DNA from: Pseudacidovorax sp. NFM-22
GTDB lineage: Bacteria; Pseudomonadota; Gammaproteobacteria; Burkholderiales; Burkholderiaceae_C
Direction of reading: 5' to 3'
Assembly: GCF_021401245.1 (NCBI RefSeq)
Contig: NZ_JACBFY010000002.1
Location: 744,001-808,000 of the forward strand
DNA: 64,000 nt
In this document: positions 1-7,638 of the stretch, one piece after another
Position numbering within the stretch: the first letter of the stretch is position 1
How the letters are laid out: each line of letters opens with the position of its first letter
Program-made: the position numbers and the translations under genes
The notes under the pieces: model-generated
The model's database searches: none
Told to the model about the DNA's origin: nothing
Seen by the model: the letters and a program-made list of their open reading frames with translations, nothing else

Positions 1-3
1 CCC

Positions 4-1269
4 TCACCCCTCCCGCGGCGGCTGCGGCAGCACGCGGTAGGCCAGTGCCCCGGCCGCCAGCATCAGCGAGATCGCGCCGAAGACGGCCTGGAAGGGCTCG
101 ATGCCCCGCGACTGCGCCGCCGTGGCGATGGCCCCGGTCACCCACTGCATCAGCGCCACGCCCAGGAACATCGCCATGGTGAACAGCGCCATGGCCCGGC
201 CCGTGACGGCCATCGGGTAGGCGCCCTTCACGTCCGGGTACTGCAGCACCATGTAGCCCGAGAGCAGGCCGATGGCCAGGGCCAGCGCGATGTCCGCACC
301 GGCATGCGTGTCGAAGGCCAGCACCGCGAAGAGCCCGGCGCAGACCACGGTGAAGCCGACCAACCAGCGCCGGCGCCGTGCCGCCCCCGGATCGATGCGG
401 CCGAAGAGCGGCGGCCCGCCGATGGCGATCACCGTCATCAACAGCGCCACGTTCCCGCTGGCCATCAGCGAGAAGCCATGGCGTTGCATCAGCATCGGCC
501 CCAGCCACAGGCCGCGCAGCGCCACGAAGGAGGCATAGGTGACCAGCGCGAGTGCCAGGATGCCCCAGGTGTGCGGCAGCAGCAGCAGGCCGGCGAAGGT
601 GCGCACGGCGCTGCCCAACGCTTCGCGCGGCGCGTCCGCGGCCGGGGCCGGCTCATGCACGACCGCCGCGATGGCGGCCCAGGCCAGCAGCGAGGCTGCT
701 GCCAGCACCCAGAAGCCCATGCGCCAGGAGCTGGCCTCGATCAGCCAGGCCAGCGGGGTGCCCGTGACCAGCATGCCGCAGCTGCCCAGGCCGAGGATGG
801 CGCCCGACACCGCCGCGAAGCGCTCCGGCGCGAAGTGCCGCGCGATGAAGACGGTGCACACGAGGAAGGCCGGTGCGCAGCCGATGCCGATCAGCACCTG
901 CCCCACCACCAGCACGCCGAAGCTGGGCGCCAGCGCCGACAGCACCGCCCCGCCGATGGCCAGCGGAAAGGCCACCAGCACGGTGCGCCGCACGCCCTGC
1001 AGGTCGATGCCGATGCCCATCAGGAGCTGCAGCGCGCCGAAGGCGAAATGGAAGGCACCGGCGAACAGGCCCAGGGCCTGCGGGCTGAGGTGGAAGTCGG
1101 CCGCCAGCGGCGCGGCCATGATGGCGGCCACGGTGCGGAAGGCCTGGCTGAGCGCGAAGCCGGTGCTCAGCACCAGCAGCATGGTCCAGGGGCTGGGGGT
1201 CGAGGCGCGGGTGGCGGGCGTGGGACGGGGCGCCGGGTCGGCGGCGCTGGCGGAAGGCGGCGGGGTCAT
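4..1269 (-). CDS. MFS transporter
   Basis: A 421-residue hydrophobic protein with about 12 predicted membrane segments, the usual size and architecture of the major facilitator superfamily. The first 30 residues are Pro/Ala/Ser-rich and cytosolic; membrane segments start near residue 31. Segments such as LVVGQVLIGIGCAPAFLV and the break near residue 210 between the two six-helix halves fit the family. MFS proteins move small solutes by proton-coupled exchange or uptake in the inner membrane; the substrate cannot be read from the sequence. The reading frame is complete, with its stop codon three bases from the window edge, so downstream partners are out of view. No regulator lies beside it. 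Confidence 0.85.
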   Translation of the reverse strand: MTPPPSASAADPAPRPTPATRASTPSPWTMLLVLSTGFALSQAFRTVAAIMAAPLAADFHLSPQALGLFAGAFHFAFGALQLLMGIGIDLQGVRRTVLVAFPLAIGGAVLSALAPSFGVLVVGQVLIGIGCAPAFLVCTVFIARHFAPERFAAVSGAILGLGSCGMLVTGTPLAWLIEASSWRMGFWVLAAASLLAWAAIAAVVHEPAPAADAPREALGSAVRTFAGLLLLPHTWGILALALVTYASFVALRGLWLGPMLMQRHGFSLMASGNVALLMTVIAIGGPPLFGRIDPGAARRRRWLVGFTVVCAGLFAVLAFDTHAGADIALALAIGLLSGYMVLQYPDVKGAYPMAVTGRAMALFTMAMFLGVALMQWVTGAIATAAQSRGIEPFQAVFGAISLMLAAGALAYRVLPQPPREG

Positions 1270-1470
1270 GGGCGGCGCGTGCGCCCATCGGGTGTGGACG
1301 CGTTCTGGGTGGTGTCTCCAGCGTCGGAGCCTACCGTGAAAGCCGCCGGGGCGTGTGGCGCCTGCGAGGCAGGGGTCGGGGCGCCGATCCGTTCGCCGTG
1401 GCTGTGTCGAGGGGCCGGCCCGTGCATGTCCCGGCTTCGGCGCGCTGAGCCAGGACGGTGCGTGGGCGGC

Positions 1471-1794
1471 TCAGTCCGGACGGTCGGGGCTGCTCGTCCA
1501 GCCCCAGCCCAGCAGTTCGGCCAGCCGCTGCACCGTCCAGCCGGCCTCGTCGGCCGCCAGGCCGGAATCGGCACTGCGCAGGCCGTCCAGGCAGCGCTGC
1601 AGCACCTCCTGGTCGCTCACCGTGCCGCTCTGCGACAGGCCCAGGGCCTGCCCGGTCAGCAGTTGGGCCAGGTCCTCGCACAGCTCGTAGCGCTGGCGCA
1701 CCACGGCCAGCGGCTCGCGCAGGCGCTGGCGGGCGTCGGCGTACAGCGCGAGGAAGGAAGGAGGGATCTCGGTCTGCTGGTCTTCGCCGTCCAT
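1471..1794 (-). CDS. small conserved protein of unknown function (about 107 aa)
   Basis: A soluble, acidic, Leu-rich protein with the pattern IPPSFLALYADARQRL, then a helical RYELCEDLAQLL stretch and RLAELLGWGW near the C-terminus. From memory, similar short proteins are common in Comamonadaceae and are sometimes labelled ATPase with chaperone activity, but no nucleotide-binding motif is visible, so I assign no function. The ATG at 1794 gives 107 residues. A good AGGAGG lies about seven bases before an in-frame TTG at 1806, so the true start may be TTG four codons upstream. The frame stays open further upstream, but that part is Arg/Pro-rich and looks like non-coding GC-rich sequence. Confidence 0.6.
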   Translation of the reverse strand: MDGEDQQTEIPPSFLALYADARQRLREPLAVVRQRYELCEDLAQLLTGQALGLSQSGTVSDQEVLQRCLDGLRSADSGLAADEAGWTVQRLAELLGWGWTSSPDRPD

Positions 1795-1990
1795 GGGCAC
1801 AAACAAGAAAGGGCCTCCTGCGAGACCCTGGGTGGTGAAAAGAAGGACAGGGCCCCTGTGCGGGACCCTGGACCATGAAGCGCGAGCGCCCCGAAGACCT
1901 TGCGCCGTCCGAAGGACGGCTTCATCGAAGGCCCGTCGCCGTGGTCGCCGGGCCGGCCAGCCCTGCGGCACTGCGCAGGCGCCGCCTCGG

Positions 1991-2245
1991 TCAGCGGCGG
2001 GAGCCTTCGGGCGGCGGGCCGCGGCGCTCGAGGTGGCGGAAGGTGATGCGGCCCTTGCTCAGGTCGTAGGGCGACATCTCCAGCGACACCTTGTCGCCCA
2101 GGATGATACGGATGTGGTTCTTGCGCACCTTGCCGCCGCTGTACGCGATGACCTCGTGGCCGTTTTCCAGCGTCACGCGGTAGCGCGAGTCGGGCAGCAC
2201 TTCGGTGACCGCCCCTTGCATTTCAATCAGCTCTTCCTTCGCCAT
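1991..2245 (-). CDS. infA: translation initiation factor IF-1 (extended paralogue)
   Basis: An 84-residue S1-type OB-fold protein beginning [18 protein letters not shown] and carrying the IF-1 hallmarks [23 protein letters not shown] and [11 protein letters not shown]-1 sits in the ribosomal A site during initiation together with IF-2 and IF-3. The usual length is about 72 residues; this copy has about 12 extra residues ([12 protein letters not shown]) after the position where the canonical protein ends. The gene stands alone, not next to rpmJ/rpsM of the ribosomal protein operon. That suggests it is the second infA found in many Burkholderiales, but the other copy would lie outside this window. 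Confidence 0.9.
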   Translation of the reverse strand: MAKEELIEMQGAVTEVLPDSRYRVTLENGHEVIAYSGGKVRKNHIRIILGDKVSLEMSPYDLSKGRITFRHLERRGPPPEGSRR

Positions 2246-2436
2246 GTCGTGTGTCCTCTCGGAGGCAGGACGCCGGTACCCGAACCGGCTGCCGTTGCCG
2301 GCGCCCGAGCCTGTGTACGTGGAGAAGGCGGGCGCGAAACTGTCAGGGGTGCGTGGCGACCCACAAACGGATCGCCACGATCTCAACGCTTGAATGTCGC
2401 CACGCGCGGACAGCCCGCGCGGTGCAAAACCGCGGG

Positions 2437-2442
2437 ATTGTA
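2437..2442 (-). promoter_or_regulatory. possible -10 element for the infA-like gene
   Basis: On the minus strand the sequence reads CGCTACAATCCCGC, with TACAAT close to the sigma-70 -10 consensus. No convincing -35 lies 17 bases upstream. If used, the mRNA would have a leader of about 185 bases containing GC-rich inverted repeats. The 286-base gap between the infA-like gene and the divergent hydrolase holds no other feature I recognise. Confidence 0.35.
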
Positions 2443-2531
2443 GCGGCGCAGTCGGTGGCCTGGCGCCCTTCCCAGGCCAGACGCGCCCTTGGCCGACACG
2501 CCCGGGCGTGGCCTGCGCGCACCATGCAGGC

Positions 2532-3458
2532 ATGTCCCGCGCCTCCCGGTTGCCGCTGTCCAGCGGCGCCCCGCCCGTCTCCGCCCGCCTCAAGATCGGC
2601 CTGTCGGCCTGCTTCTCGCATGCCGATCCCAAGCGGTCGCTGTTCACCAACAAGACGCTGCAGTATGTGGAGCAGTCCATCTGCCATTGGCTGATGTCGG
2701 CCGGCGCGATGGTGGTGATGGTGCCCTGCCCCACCGGCGACACGGCGCGCGGCGACACCAGCCTGGCCCACTATGCCGAGTGGCTGGACGGGGTGGTGAT
2801 GCATGGCGGCGCCGACGTGTGGCCCGGCAGCTACGGCGAGGAGCCCTTGAAGGAAGCCTGGATCGGCGACCGCATCCGCGACCTGTACGACCTGGCGCTG
2901 GTGGAGGCCTTCGAGCAGGCGGGCAAGCCGATCTTCGGGGTCTGCCGCGGGCTGCAGCTGATCAACGTGGCCTTCGGCGGCTCGCTCTACCAGGACATCG
3001 AGGAACAGCACGGCCATCCGCAGACGCTGCGCCACCGCGACCCGGTGGCCTACGACCAGAACTTCCACGGCATCGAGATCGTGCCCGGCACGCGGCTGGC
3101 GCAGATGTACCCGGGAGTGGGACAGGCGCGGGTCAACAGCATCCACCACCAGGGCATCCGGAACCTGGCACCGGGCTTCGAGGTGGAGGCCTGGAGCCTG
3201 CCGGACCATGTGCCCGAGGCGATCCGGCGCCGGCCGGACCAGGGCAGTCACAGCTACATCGCCGCGACGCAGTGGCACCCGGAGTTCCACAAGTACGGCA
3301 GCACCGAGACGATCAACGACACGCCGATCCTTCACGACTTCCTGTGGGCCTGCGCCACCGCGCGGGTGCAGCCGCACCGGCCGCTGCGCCAGATGCCGGG
3401 CCGCATCCGCGACCGCGCTTCGCGGCTGCTGCGGCAGGCGTTGTTGCGGCGGGACTGA
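2532..3458 (+). CDS. gamma-glutamyl-gamma-aminobutyrate hydrolase family protein (peptidase C26)
   Basis: A 308-residue class-I glutamine amidotransferase-like hydrolase. The nucleophile elbow is GVCRGLQ with Cys near residue 138, preceded by an HGGADVWP oxyanion region; the His-Glu pair is in TQWHPEF. This fits the PuuD-like family, which cleaves gamma-glutamyl amide bonds such as gamma-Glu-GABA in putrescine breakdown. No puu genes are adjacent, so the substrate is open. The chosen ATG at 2532 begins MSRASRLPL; an in-frame start further upstream would add a Pro/Arg-rich segment unlike the family. The C-terminus has an Arg-rich tail of about 30 residues. Confidence 0.85.
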   Translation: MSRASRLPLSSGAPPVSARLKIGLSACFSHADPKRSLFTNKTLQYVEQSICHWLMSAGAMVVMVPCPTGDTARGDTSLAHYAEWLDGVVMHGGADVWPGSYGEEPLKEAWIGDRIRDLYDLALVEAFEQAGKPIFGVCRGLQLINVAFGGSLYQDIEEQHGHPQTLRHRDPVAYDQNFHGIEIVPGTRLAQMYPGVGQARVNSIHHQGIRNLAPGFEVEAWSLPDHVPEAIRRRPDQGSHSYIAATQWHPEFHKYGSTETINDTPILHDFLWACATARVQPHRPLRQMPGRIRDRASRLLRQALLRRD

Positions 3459-3553
3459 GGGGCGGGATTCAGGTGGCGGGAGGCCGCGCTTCCCACGGTC
3501 ATGGCTCGGTGGTGGCTCGATAGCTCGGGATGGCGGTGCTGACGGTTTTCCCG

Positions 3554-3588
3554 GGTTCGGGGTTCGGGGTTCGGGGTTCGGGGTTCGG
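3554..3588. repeat. tandem 7-mer array (ggttcgg x5)
   Basis: Five perfect head-to-tail copies of ggttcgg, followed by two shortened copies (ttcgg, ggtcgg). It lies just outside the left arm of the large inverted repeat and has no coding role that I can see. Confidence 0.9.
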
Positions 3589-3618
3589 TTCGGGGTCGGT
3601 GGCGCGAAGGGCGCGGGC

Positions 3619-3781
3619 ACTAACCCGGCAGAGGACGCCGGCATGCGCGCTCCCGGTGCACGCTCGCGCTGACCGACTTGCCTCACCACACGGGTGCCCG
3701 CTTTCCACCGACGCGCATTCTGCACTGCACGGCGCCGCGAATGGCACCTCCGCGCGCACACCGTCATCCTCCGCCTAGACG
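3619..3781 (+). repeat. left arm of 163-bp inverted repeat
   Basis: This segment is the near-perfect reverse complement of 4074-4236: by direct comparison about six mismatches in 163 positions and no gaps. The outer end reads ACTAACCCGGCAGA and the inner end CATCCTCCGCCT. The spacer between arms is 292 bases. Confidence 0.92.
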
Positions 3782-3812
3782 ATGCTGGCGAACCCTCCCC
3801 TTTTCGGGCCTC

Positions 3813-3852
3813 GGGACCTTGGGACCTTGGGACCTTGGGGCCTTGGGGCCTT
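3813..3852. repeat. tandem 8-mer array (gggacctt x3, ggggcctt x2)
   Basis: Five head-to-tail 8-base units in the spacer between the two inverted arms: three gggacctt followed by two ggggcctt. Further imperfect copies continue to about 3880. Confidence 0.88.
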
Positions 3853-3918
3853 GGGGGCCGTGGGCCGCAGGGCCGTGGAGTCCTGGGGGGTGGTAATTCG
3901 AGGCCAGTCGACCCAGAC

Positions 3919-4034
3919 CGTTCGGGCTGAGCCTGTCGAAGCCTCGCGCGTCCGGGTTGTGATGATGCGGGCCAGGACGATTGGGCCATTGCGCCGCGCG
4001 CCGCTCTGCCCTTCGACAGGCTCAGGGCGAACGG
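3919..4034. repeat. pair of facing REP-like elements
   Basis: At 3919-3943 the plus strand reads CGTTCGGGCTGAGCCTG followed by TCGAAG. At 4010-4034 it reads CCTTCGACAGGCTCAGG followed by GCGAACGG. The two are near reverse complements and face each other about 66 bases apart. This short palindromic family is recognisable in many proteobacterial intergenic regions. The pair sits inside the spacer of the larger inverted repeat. Confidence 0.75.
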
Positions 4035-4073
4035 ATTGGTGGCCGGCGGGCACTCTCGGCCGTTCAGGCACAG

Positions 4074-4236
4074 CGTCCAGGCGGAGGATGCCGGTGTGCG
4101 TGCGGAGGTGCCATTCGCGGCGCCGTGCAGTGCAGAAGGCGCGTCGGTGGAAAGCGAGCACCCGTGTGGTGAGGCAAGTCGGTCAGCGCGAGCGTGCACC
4201 GGGAGCGCGCATGCCGGCGTCGTCTGCCGGGTTAGT
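4074..4236 (-). repeat. right arm of 163-bp inverted repeat
   Basis: Reverse complement of 3619-3781 with about six substitutions and no indels. Neither arm encodes a recognisable transposase and no flanking target duplication is obvious. Confidence 0.92.
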
Positions 4237-4362
4237 ACCCACCATCTCGCGCCCTCCAGAACCTCGCGAACCGCACTACAGTGCCCCCGGCTACCCAGCA
4301 ACCCTGCCGTACCGAGGCACCAGCGCACCACGGCGCCAGGGATAGAAACTCCCCGGCCTCGG

Positions 4363-4486
4363 CTCCAGCTCCAGCTCCAGCTCCAGCTCCAGCTCCAGGC
4401 TCAGCTCAGCCAAGCCAAGCCAAGCCAAGCCTCAGCTCAGATCAGCCCCAGCCCCAGCCCCAGCCCCAGCCCCAGCCCCAGCCTCA
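4363..4486. repeat. three consecutive short tandem arrays ending in the topB stop codon
   Basis: First ctccag x6 (4363-4398), then gccaa x4 (4409-4428), then gcccca x6 (4445-4480). A degenerate seventh unit, gcctca, occupies 4481-4486, and its last three bases are the topB stop codon read on the minus strand. All three arrays consist only of C, A, G and T in strongly strand-biased runs, as expected for slippage-prone microsatellites. Confidence 0.9.
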
Positions 4487-7450
4487 GCCTTCCAGGTTCT
4501 TCCCCACGATCCCGGCCAGGTCGAACATCGACACCTGGTCGCGACCGAACAGCGGACGCAGCTTGTCGTCGGCGTTGATGGCGCGCTTGTCCTTGGCGTC
4601 CTGCAGGCCGTTGGCCTTGATGTAGTCCCACAGCTTCTTGATGACCTCGGGCCGGGCCACCGGCTCCGGGCCGATCACCGCCGCGAGCGCCGCGCTGGGC
4701 TGGCGGCCCGCGGCGGCGCTGGTCTTGCGCGGCGCCTTGGGGGCCGCCGCTTTCTTGGCCGCCGGGGCCTTGGCGGCGGTCTTCGTCGCACTCTTTGCAG
4801 CCGCCTTCTTGGCAGCGGGCGCGCGGGCCGGCGCGGCCGAGGCCGTCTTGCGCGGCGGGAACTTGGAAGTGCGCGGCTCGAATTCGAAGGTCACCTTGCC
4901 CTCTTCCGCATTCCAGGCCAGGAAGGCCTTGAAGGAGCGGCGCGTTCGCATGCTGACGAACTTGTCCAGCAGGTCGGTCTTGCCGGTGGCCAGCAGCTTG
5001 CGCATCTGCTCCTCTTCCACCGGCTGCTGCAGGATCACCTTGCCGGTCTTGAAGTCGCAGCTGGGCGTGGGATGGTCGGCCGTGGGCACCGAGCGTTCGC
5101 ACACATAGTTGGCACCCAGTTCGTGCACGCCCGCGCCGCACTTGGGGCAGGGGCCCAGCGAGGGCGCGGCGCCGAAGTCGATGATCTCGCCGGTCTCGGC
5201 CGGGTCCTTGCCGTCGTCGCCGAAGTCGAACTCCAGCTTCCAGTTGTTGTCCTCGTCGCTGTGCTTGAGCACGATCTCGGCCACGAAAGGCCAGCCCGCC
5301 TTGGAGCGGAAGCCCTCCAGCGGGCCGATGTGCTTGTCGCGCACCAGCTGCTCGGCCTCGGCCAGCTCGAAGGTGCGGCCAGCCGGCGACTTGGTGAAGG
5401 AGAAGCCGCAGGCGTCCTGCCCGCTGCCCGACTTGCCGGTGCAGGCGAAGCGCCGGTAGTTCTCGCGCACGATGCCGCCGCAGTTGGGGCACGGCGCCGA
5501 CAGCGTGGCGTAGTCGCCGGGCACGGTGTCGCGGTCGTATTCCTTGGCCTTGCGCACGATGTGCTCGGTCATGCGGGCGATCTCGCGCATGAACTCGTCA
5601 CGGCTCAGGTGGCCCTGCTCCATCTGCGCGAGCTTGTATTCCCATTCGCCCGTGAGCTCGGGCTTGGAGAGTTCCTCCACGCCCAGGCCGCGCAGCAGCG
5701 TCGTCAGCTGGAAGGCCTTGGCGGTGGGGATCAGCTCGCGGCCCTCGCGCAGCATGTACTTCTCGTTCAGCAGGCCTTCGATGATGGCGGCGCGGGTGGC
5801 CGGCGTGCCCAGGCCCTTCTCCTGCATGGCCTCGCGCAGCTCGTCGTCGTCCACGAGCTTGCCGGCGCCTTCCATGGCGCCCAGCAGTGTGGCTTCGCTG
5901 TAGCGCGCAGGCGGGCGGGTCTTGAGGGCCTTGACCTCGGCGCTCTCGGTGTTCACCTGTTCGCCGGGCTTGACGGGCACCAGCGTCTTGCCGTCCTTCT
6001 CGTCCTCGTCGGTGGCGGCTTCCTTGCCGTAGATGGCGAGCCAGCCCGGCTTGACCAGCACCTTGCCGTCGGAGCGGAAGCTGTGCTTTTTGCCCCCGGC
6101 CTCCACCGTGCTGACGCGGGTCGTGACCTGGAATTCGGCGCTGGGGAAGAACACCGACAGAAAGCGTCGCACCACGAAGTCATACAGCTTCTGCTCGGCC
6201 TCCGACAGCCCGCTGGGCGCCTGCAGCGTGGGGATGATGGCGAAGTGGTCCGACACCTTGGCGTTGTCGAACACGCGCTTGGTGGGCTTGACGTAGTTCT
6301 GGTCGATGGCCTGCTGCGCGAAAGGCGCCAAGTGGCGCATGCCGCTGTGGGCCAGCATGCCCATCGTGTCCTTGACCACCGGCAGGTAGTCCTCGGGCAG
6401 GGCGCGCGAGTCCGTCCGCGGATAGGTCAGGGCCTTGTGGCGCTCGTACAGCGACTGGGCCAGCGCCAGCGTCGTCTTGGCCGAAAAGCCGAAGCGGCTG
6501 TTGGCCTCGCGCTGCAGCGAAGTGAGGTCGAACAGCAGCGGGCTGGCCTGGGTGGTGGGCTTGCTCTCTTCGGTGACGGTGGCGGGACGGCCGCGCACCG
6601 CCTCGGCAATGGCGCGGGCCTCGGCGGCCGTCCACAGGCGGTCGGCGCGCTGCTCGGGGTCGGGCTCGCCATTGGGCAGCAGCGGGGCGTTGGCCTTCTT
6701 CCAGGCCGGATCGAAATACTTGCCCGGGTACTGGCCGGCCTGCGCCTGGAAGACGGCATGGATCTCCCAGTAGTCGCGGCTGACGAACTTGCGGATCTGC
6801 TCCTCGCGCTCGACCACGATGGACAGCGTGGGCGTCTGCACCCGGCCGACGGTGGTCAAAAAGAAGCCGCCGTCGCGCGAGTTGAAGGCCGTCATGGCCC
6901 GCGTGCCGTTGATGCCCACCAGCCAGTCGGCCTCGGAGCGCGAGCGGGCGGCGTCGGCCAGGCCCTGCATCTCGCGCTCGGAGCGCAGGCGGTCGAAGCC
7001 GTCGCGGATGGCCTGCGGCGTCATCGACTGCAGCCAGAGACGGCGGATCGGCTTGCCCAGCGGCTTGGCGCCGCCGGCGTACTGCTCGATCAGGCGGAAG
7101 ATCAGCTCGCCCTCGCGGCCCGCGTCGCAGGCATTGACCAGCTGCGTCACGTCCTTGCGGCGCGCCAGCCGCACCACGGCGTTCAGGCGGCCCTTGGTCT
7201 TGTCCACGGGCTTGAGGTCGAAGTGCGGCGGGATCACCGGCAGGTGGGCGAAGCTCCACTTGCCGCGCTTGACGTCGTACTGCTCGGGGGCCTGGATCTC
7301 CACCAGGTGGCCCACGGCGCTGGTCACCACGTAGTTGTCGTTCTCGAAATGCTCGTCGTGCTTGTCGAACTTGCCGGACACGGGCGTGAGTGCGCGCACG
7401 ATGTCCTGCGCCACCGACGGCTTTTCCGCAATCACCAAGGTCTTCGTCAT
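4484..7450 (-). CDS. topB: DNA topoisomerase III with C-terminal SWIB domain
   Basis: A 988-residue type IA topoisomerase that relaxes or decatenates DNA through a single-strand break. The Toprim domain begins MTKTLVIAEKPSVAQDI and includes ACDAGREGELIFR (about residues 107-119). The catalytic tyrosine is Tyr343 in ALTYPRTDSR. Two Cys-rich zinc-ribbon-like modules follow (CPNCGG with ACGFSF, then CPKCGAG with SCDF). A Lys/Ala/Pro-rich linker covers about residues 869-915. Residues about 916-988 match a SWIB/MDM2-type domain (AAVIGPEPVARPEVIKKLWD, LRPLFG, VSMFDLAGIV). ATG at 7450 was chosen because the Toprim strand starts directly after it; an in-frame ATG five codons upstream is possible. 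The gene diverges from the SET methyltransferase. Confidence 0.95.
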   Translation of the reverse strand: MTKTLVIAEKPSVAQDIVRALTPVSGKFDKHDEHFENDNYVVTSAVGHLVEIQAPEQYDVKRGKWSFAHLPVIPPHFDLKPVDKTKGRLNAVVRLARRKDVTQLVNACDAGREGELIFRLIEQYAGGAKPLGKPIRRLWLQSMTPQAIRDGFDRLRSEREMQGLADAARSRSEADWLVGINGTRAMTAFNSRDGGFFLTTVGRVQTPTLSIVVEREEQIRKFVSRDYWEIHAVFQAQAGQYPGKYFDPAWKKANAPLLPNGEPDPEQRADRLWTAAEARAIAEAVRGRPATVTEESKPTTQASPLLFDLTSLQREANSRFGFSAKTTLALAQSLYERHKALTYPRTDSRALPEDYLPVVKDTMGMLAHSGMRHLAPFAQQAIDQNYVKPTKRVFDNAKVSDHFAIIPTLQAPSGLSEAEQKLYDFVVRRFLSVFFPSAEFQVTTRVSTVEAGGKKHSFRSDGKVLVKPGWLAIYGKEAATDEDEKDGKTLVPVKPGEQVNTESAEVKALKTRPPARYSEATLLGAMEGAGKLVDDDELREAMQEKGLGTPATRAAIIEGLLNEKYMLREGRELIPTAKAFQLTTLLRGLGVEELSKPELTGEWEYKLAQMEQGHLSRDEFMREIARMTEHIVRKAKEYDRDTVPGDYATLSAPCPNCGGIVRENYRRFACTGKSGSGQDACGFSFTKSPAGRTFELAEAEQLVRDKHIGPLEGFRSKAGWPFVAEIVLKHSDEDNNWKLEFDFGDDGKDPAETGEIIDFGAAPSLGPCPKCGAGVHELGANYVCERSVPTADHPTPSCDFKTGKVILQQPVEEEQMRKLLATGKTDLLDKFVSMRTRRSFKAFLAWNAEEGKVTFEFEPRTSKFPPRKTASAAPARAPAAKKAAAKSATKTAAKAPAAKKAAAPKAPRKTSAAAGRQPSAALAAVIGPEPVARPEVIKKLWDYIKANGLQDAKDKRAINADDKLRPLFGRDQVSMFDLAGIVGKNLEG

Positions 7451-7583
7451 CTGGAAATCTCTCATGGGCAAGAGCCGCCAGGGGCCCGGACGGACCGGCA
7501 CCTTCGGGGACAAAACACCGGCGCCCACGACGGGCGGCGGCGGCCGGCGACGCGCCGGACGGCTCTCTATACTCTGCGCCTCT

Positions 7584-7616
7584 CGCGCACGTGCGCATGC
7601 GCGCACATGTGCACAT
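7584..7616. repeat. 33-bp alternating purine-pyrimidine tract
   Basis: Every base from 7584 to 7616 alternates pyrimidine and purine (CGCGCACGTGCGCATGCG and onward). It contains nested palindromes such as TGTGCACA. It lies in the 188-base gap between the divergent topB and SET genes, just after a TATACT hexamer at 7568-7573. Such tracts favour left-handed Z-DNA under negative supercoiling. Confidence 0.85.
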
Positions 7617-7638
7617 CTCAAGCTATCAGAACTCGGCG

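Larger units (their letters stand above)
3459..4483. other. 1-kb gene-free repeat region
   Basis: No credible gene lies between the C26 hydrolase and topB. Open frames here are Arg/Pro/Ser-rich and mirror each other on opposite strands because of the large inverted repeat. The stretch holds a 7-mer array, an 8-mer array, two 163-base inverted arms, a pair of REP-like elements and three short tandem arrays that run into the topB stop codon. These are listed separately. Confidence 0.85.

Noticed and set aside
3459..4345. Open reading frames in the repeat region, some over 180 codons
   Set aside because: They are Arg/Pro/Ser-rich, run through the inverted arms and tandem arrays, mirror each other on both strands and lack ribosome binding sites.
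3554..4480. A CRISPR array
   Set aside because: The repeats are short, directly adjacent units without unique spacers, and no cas genes are present.
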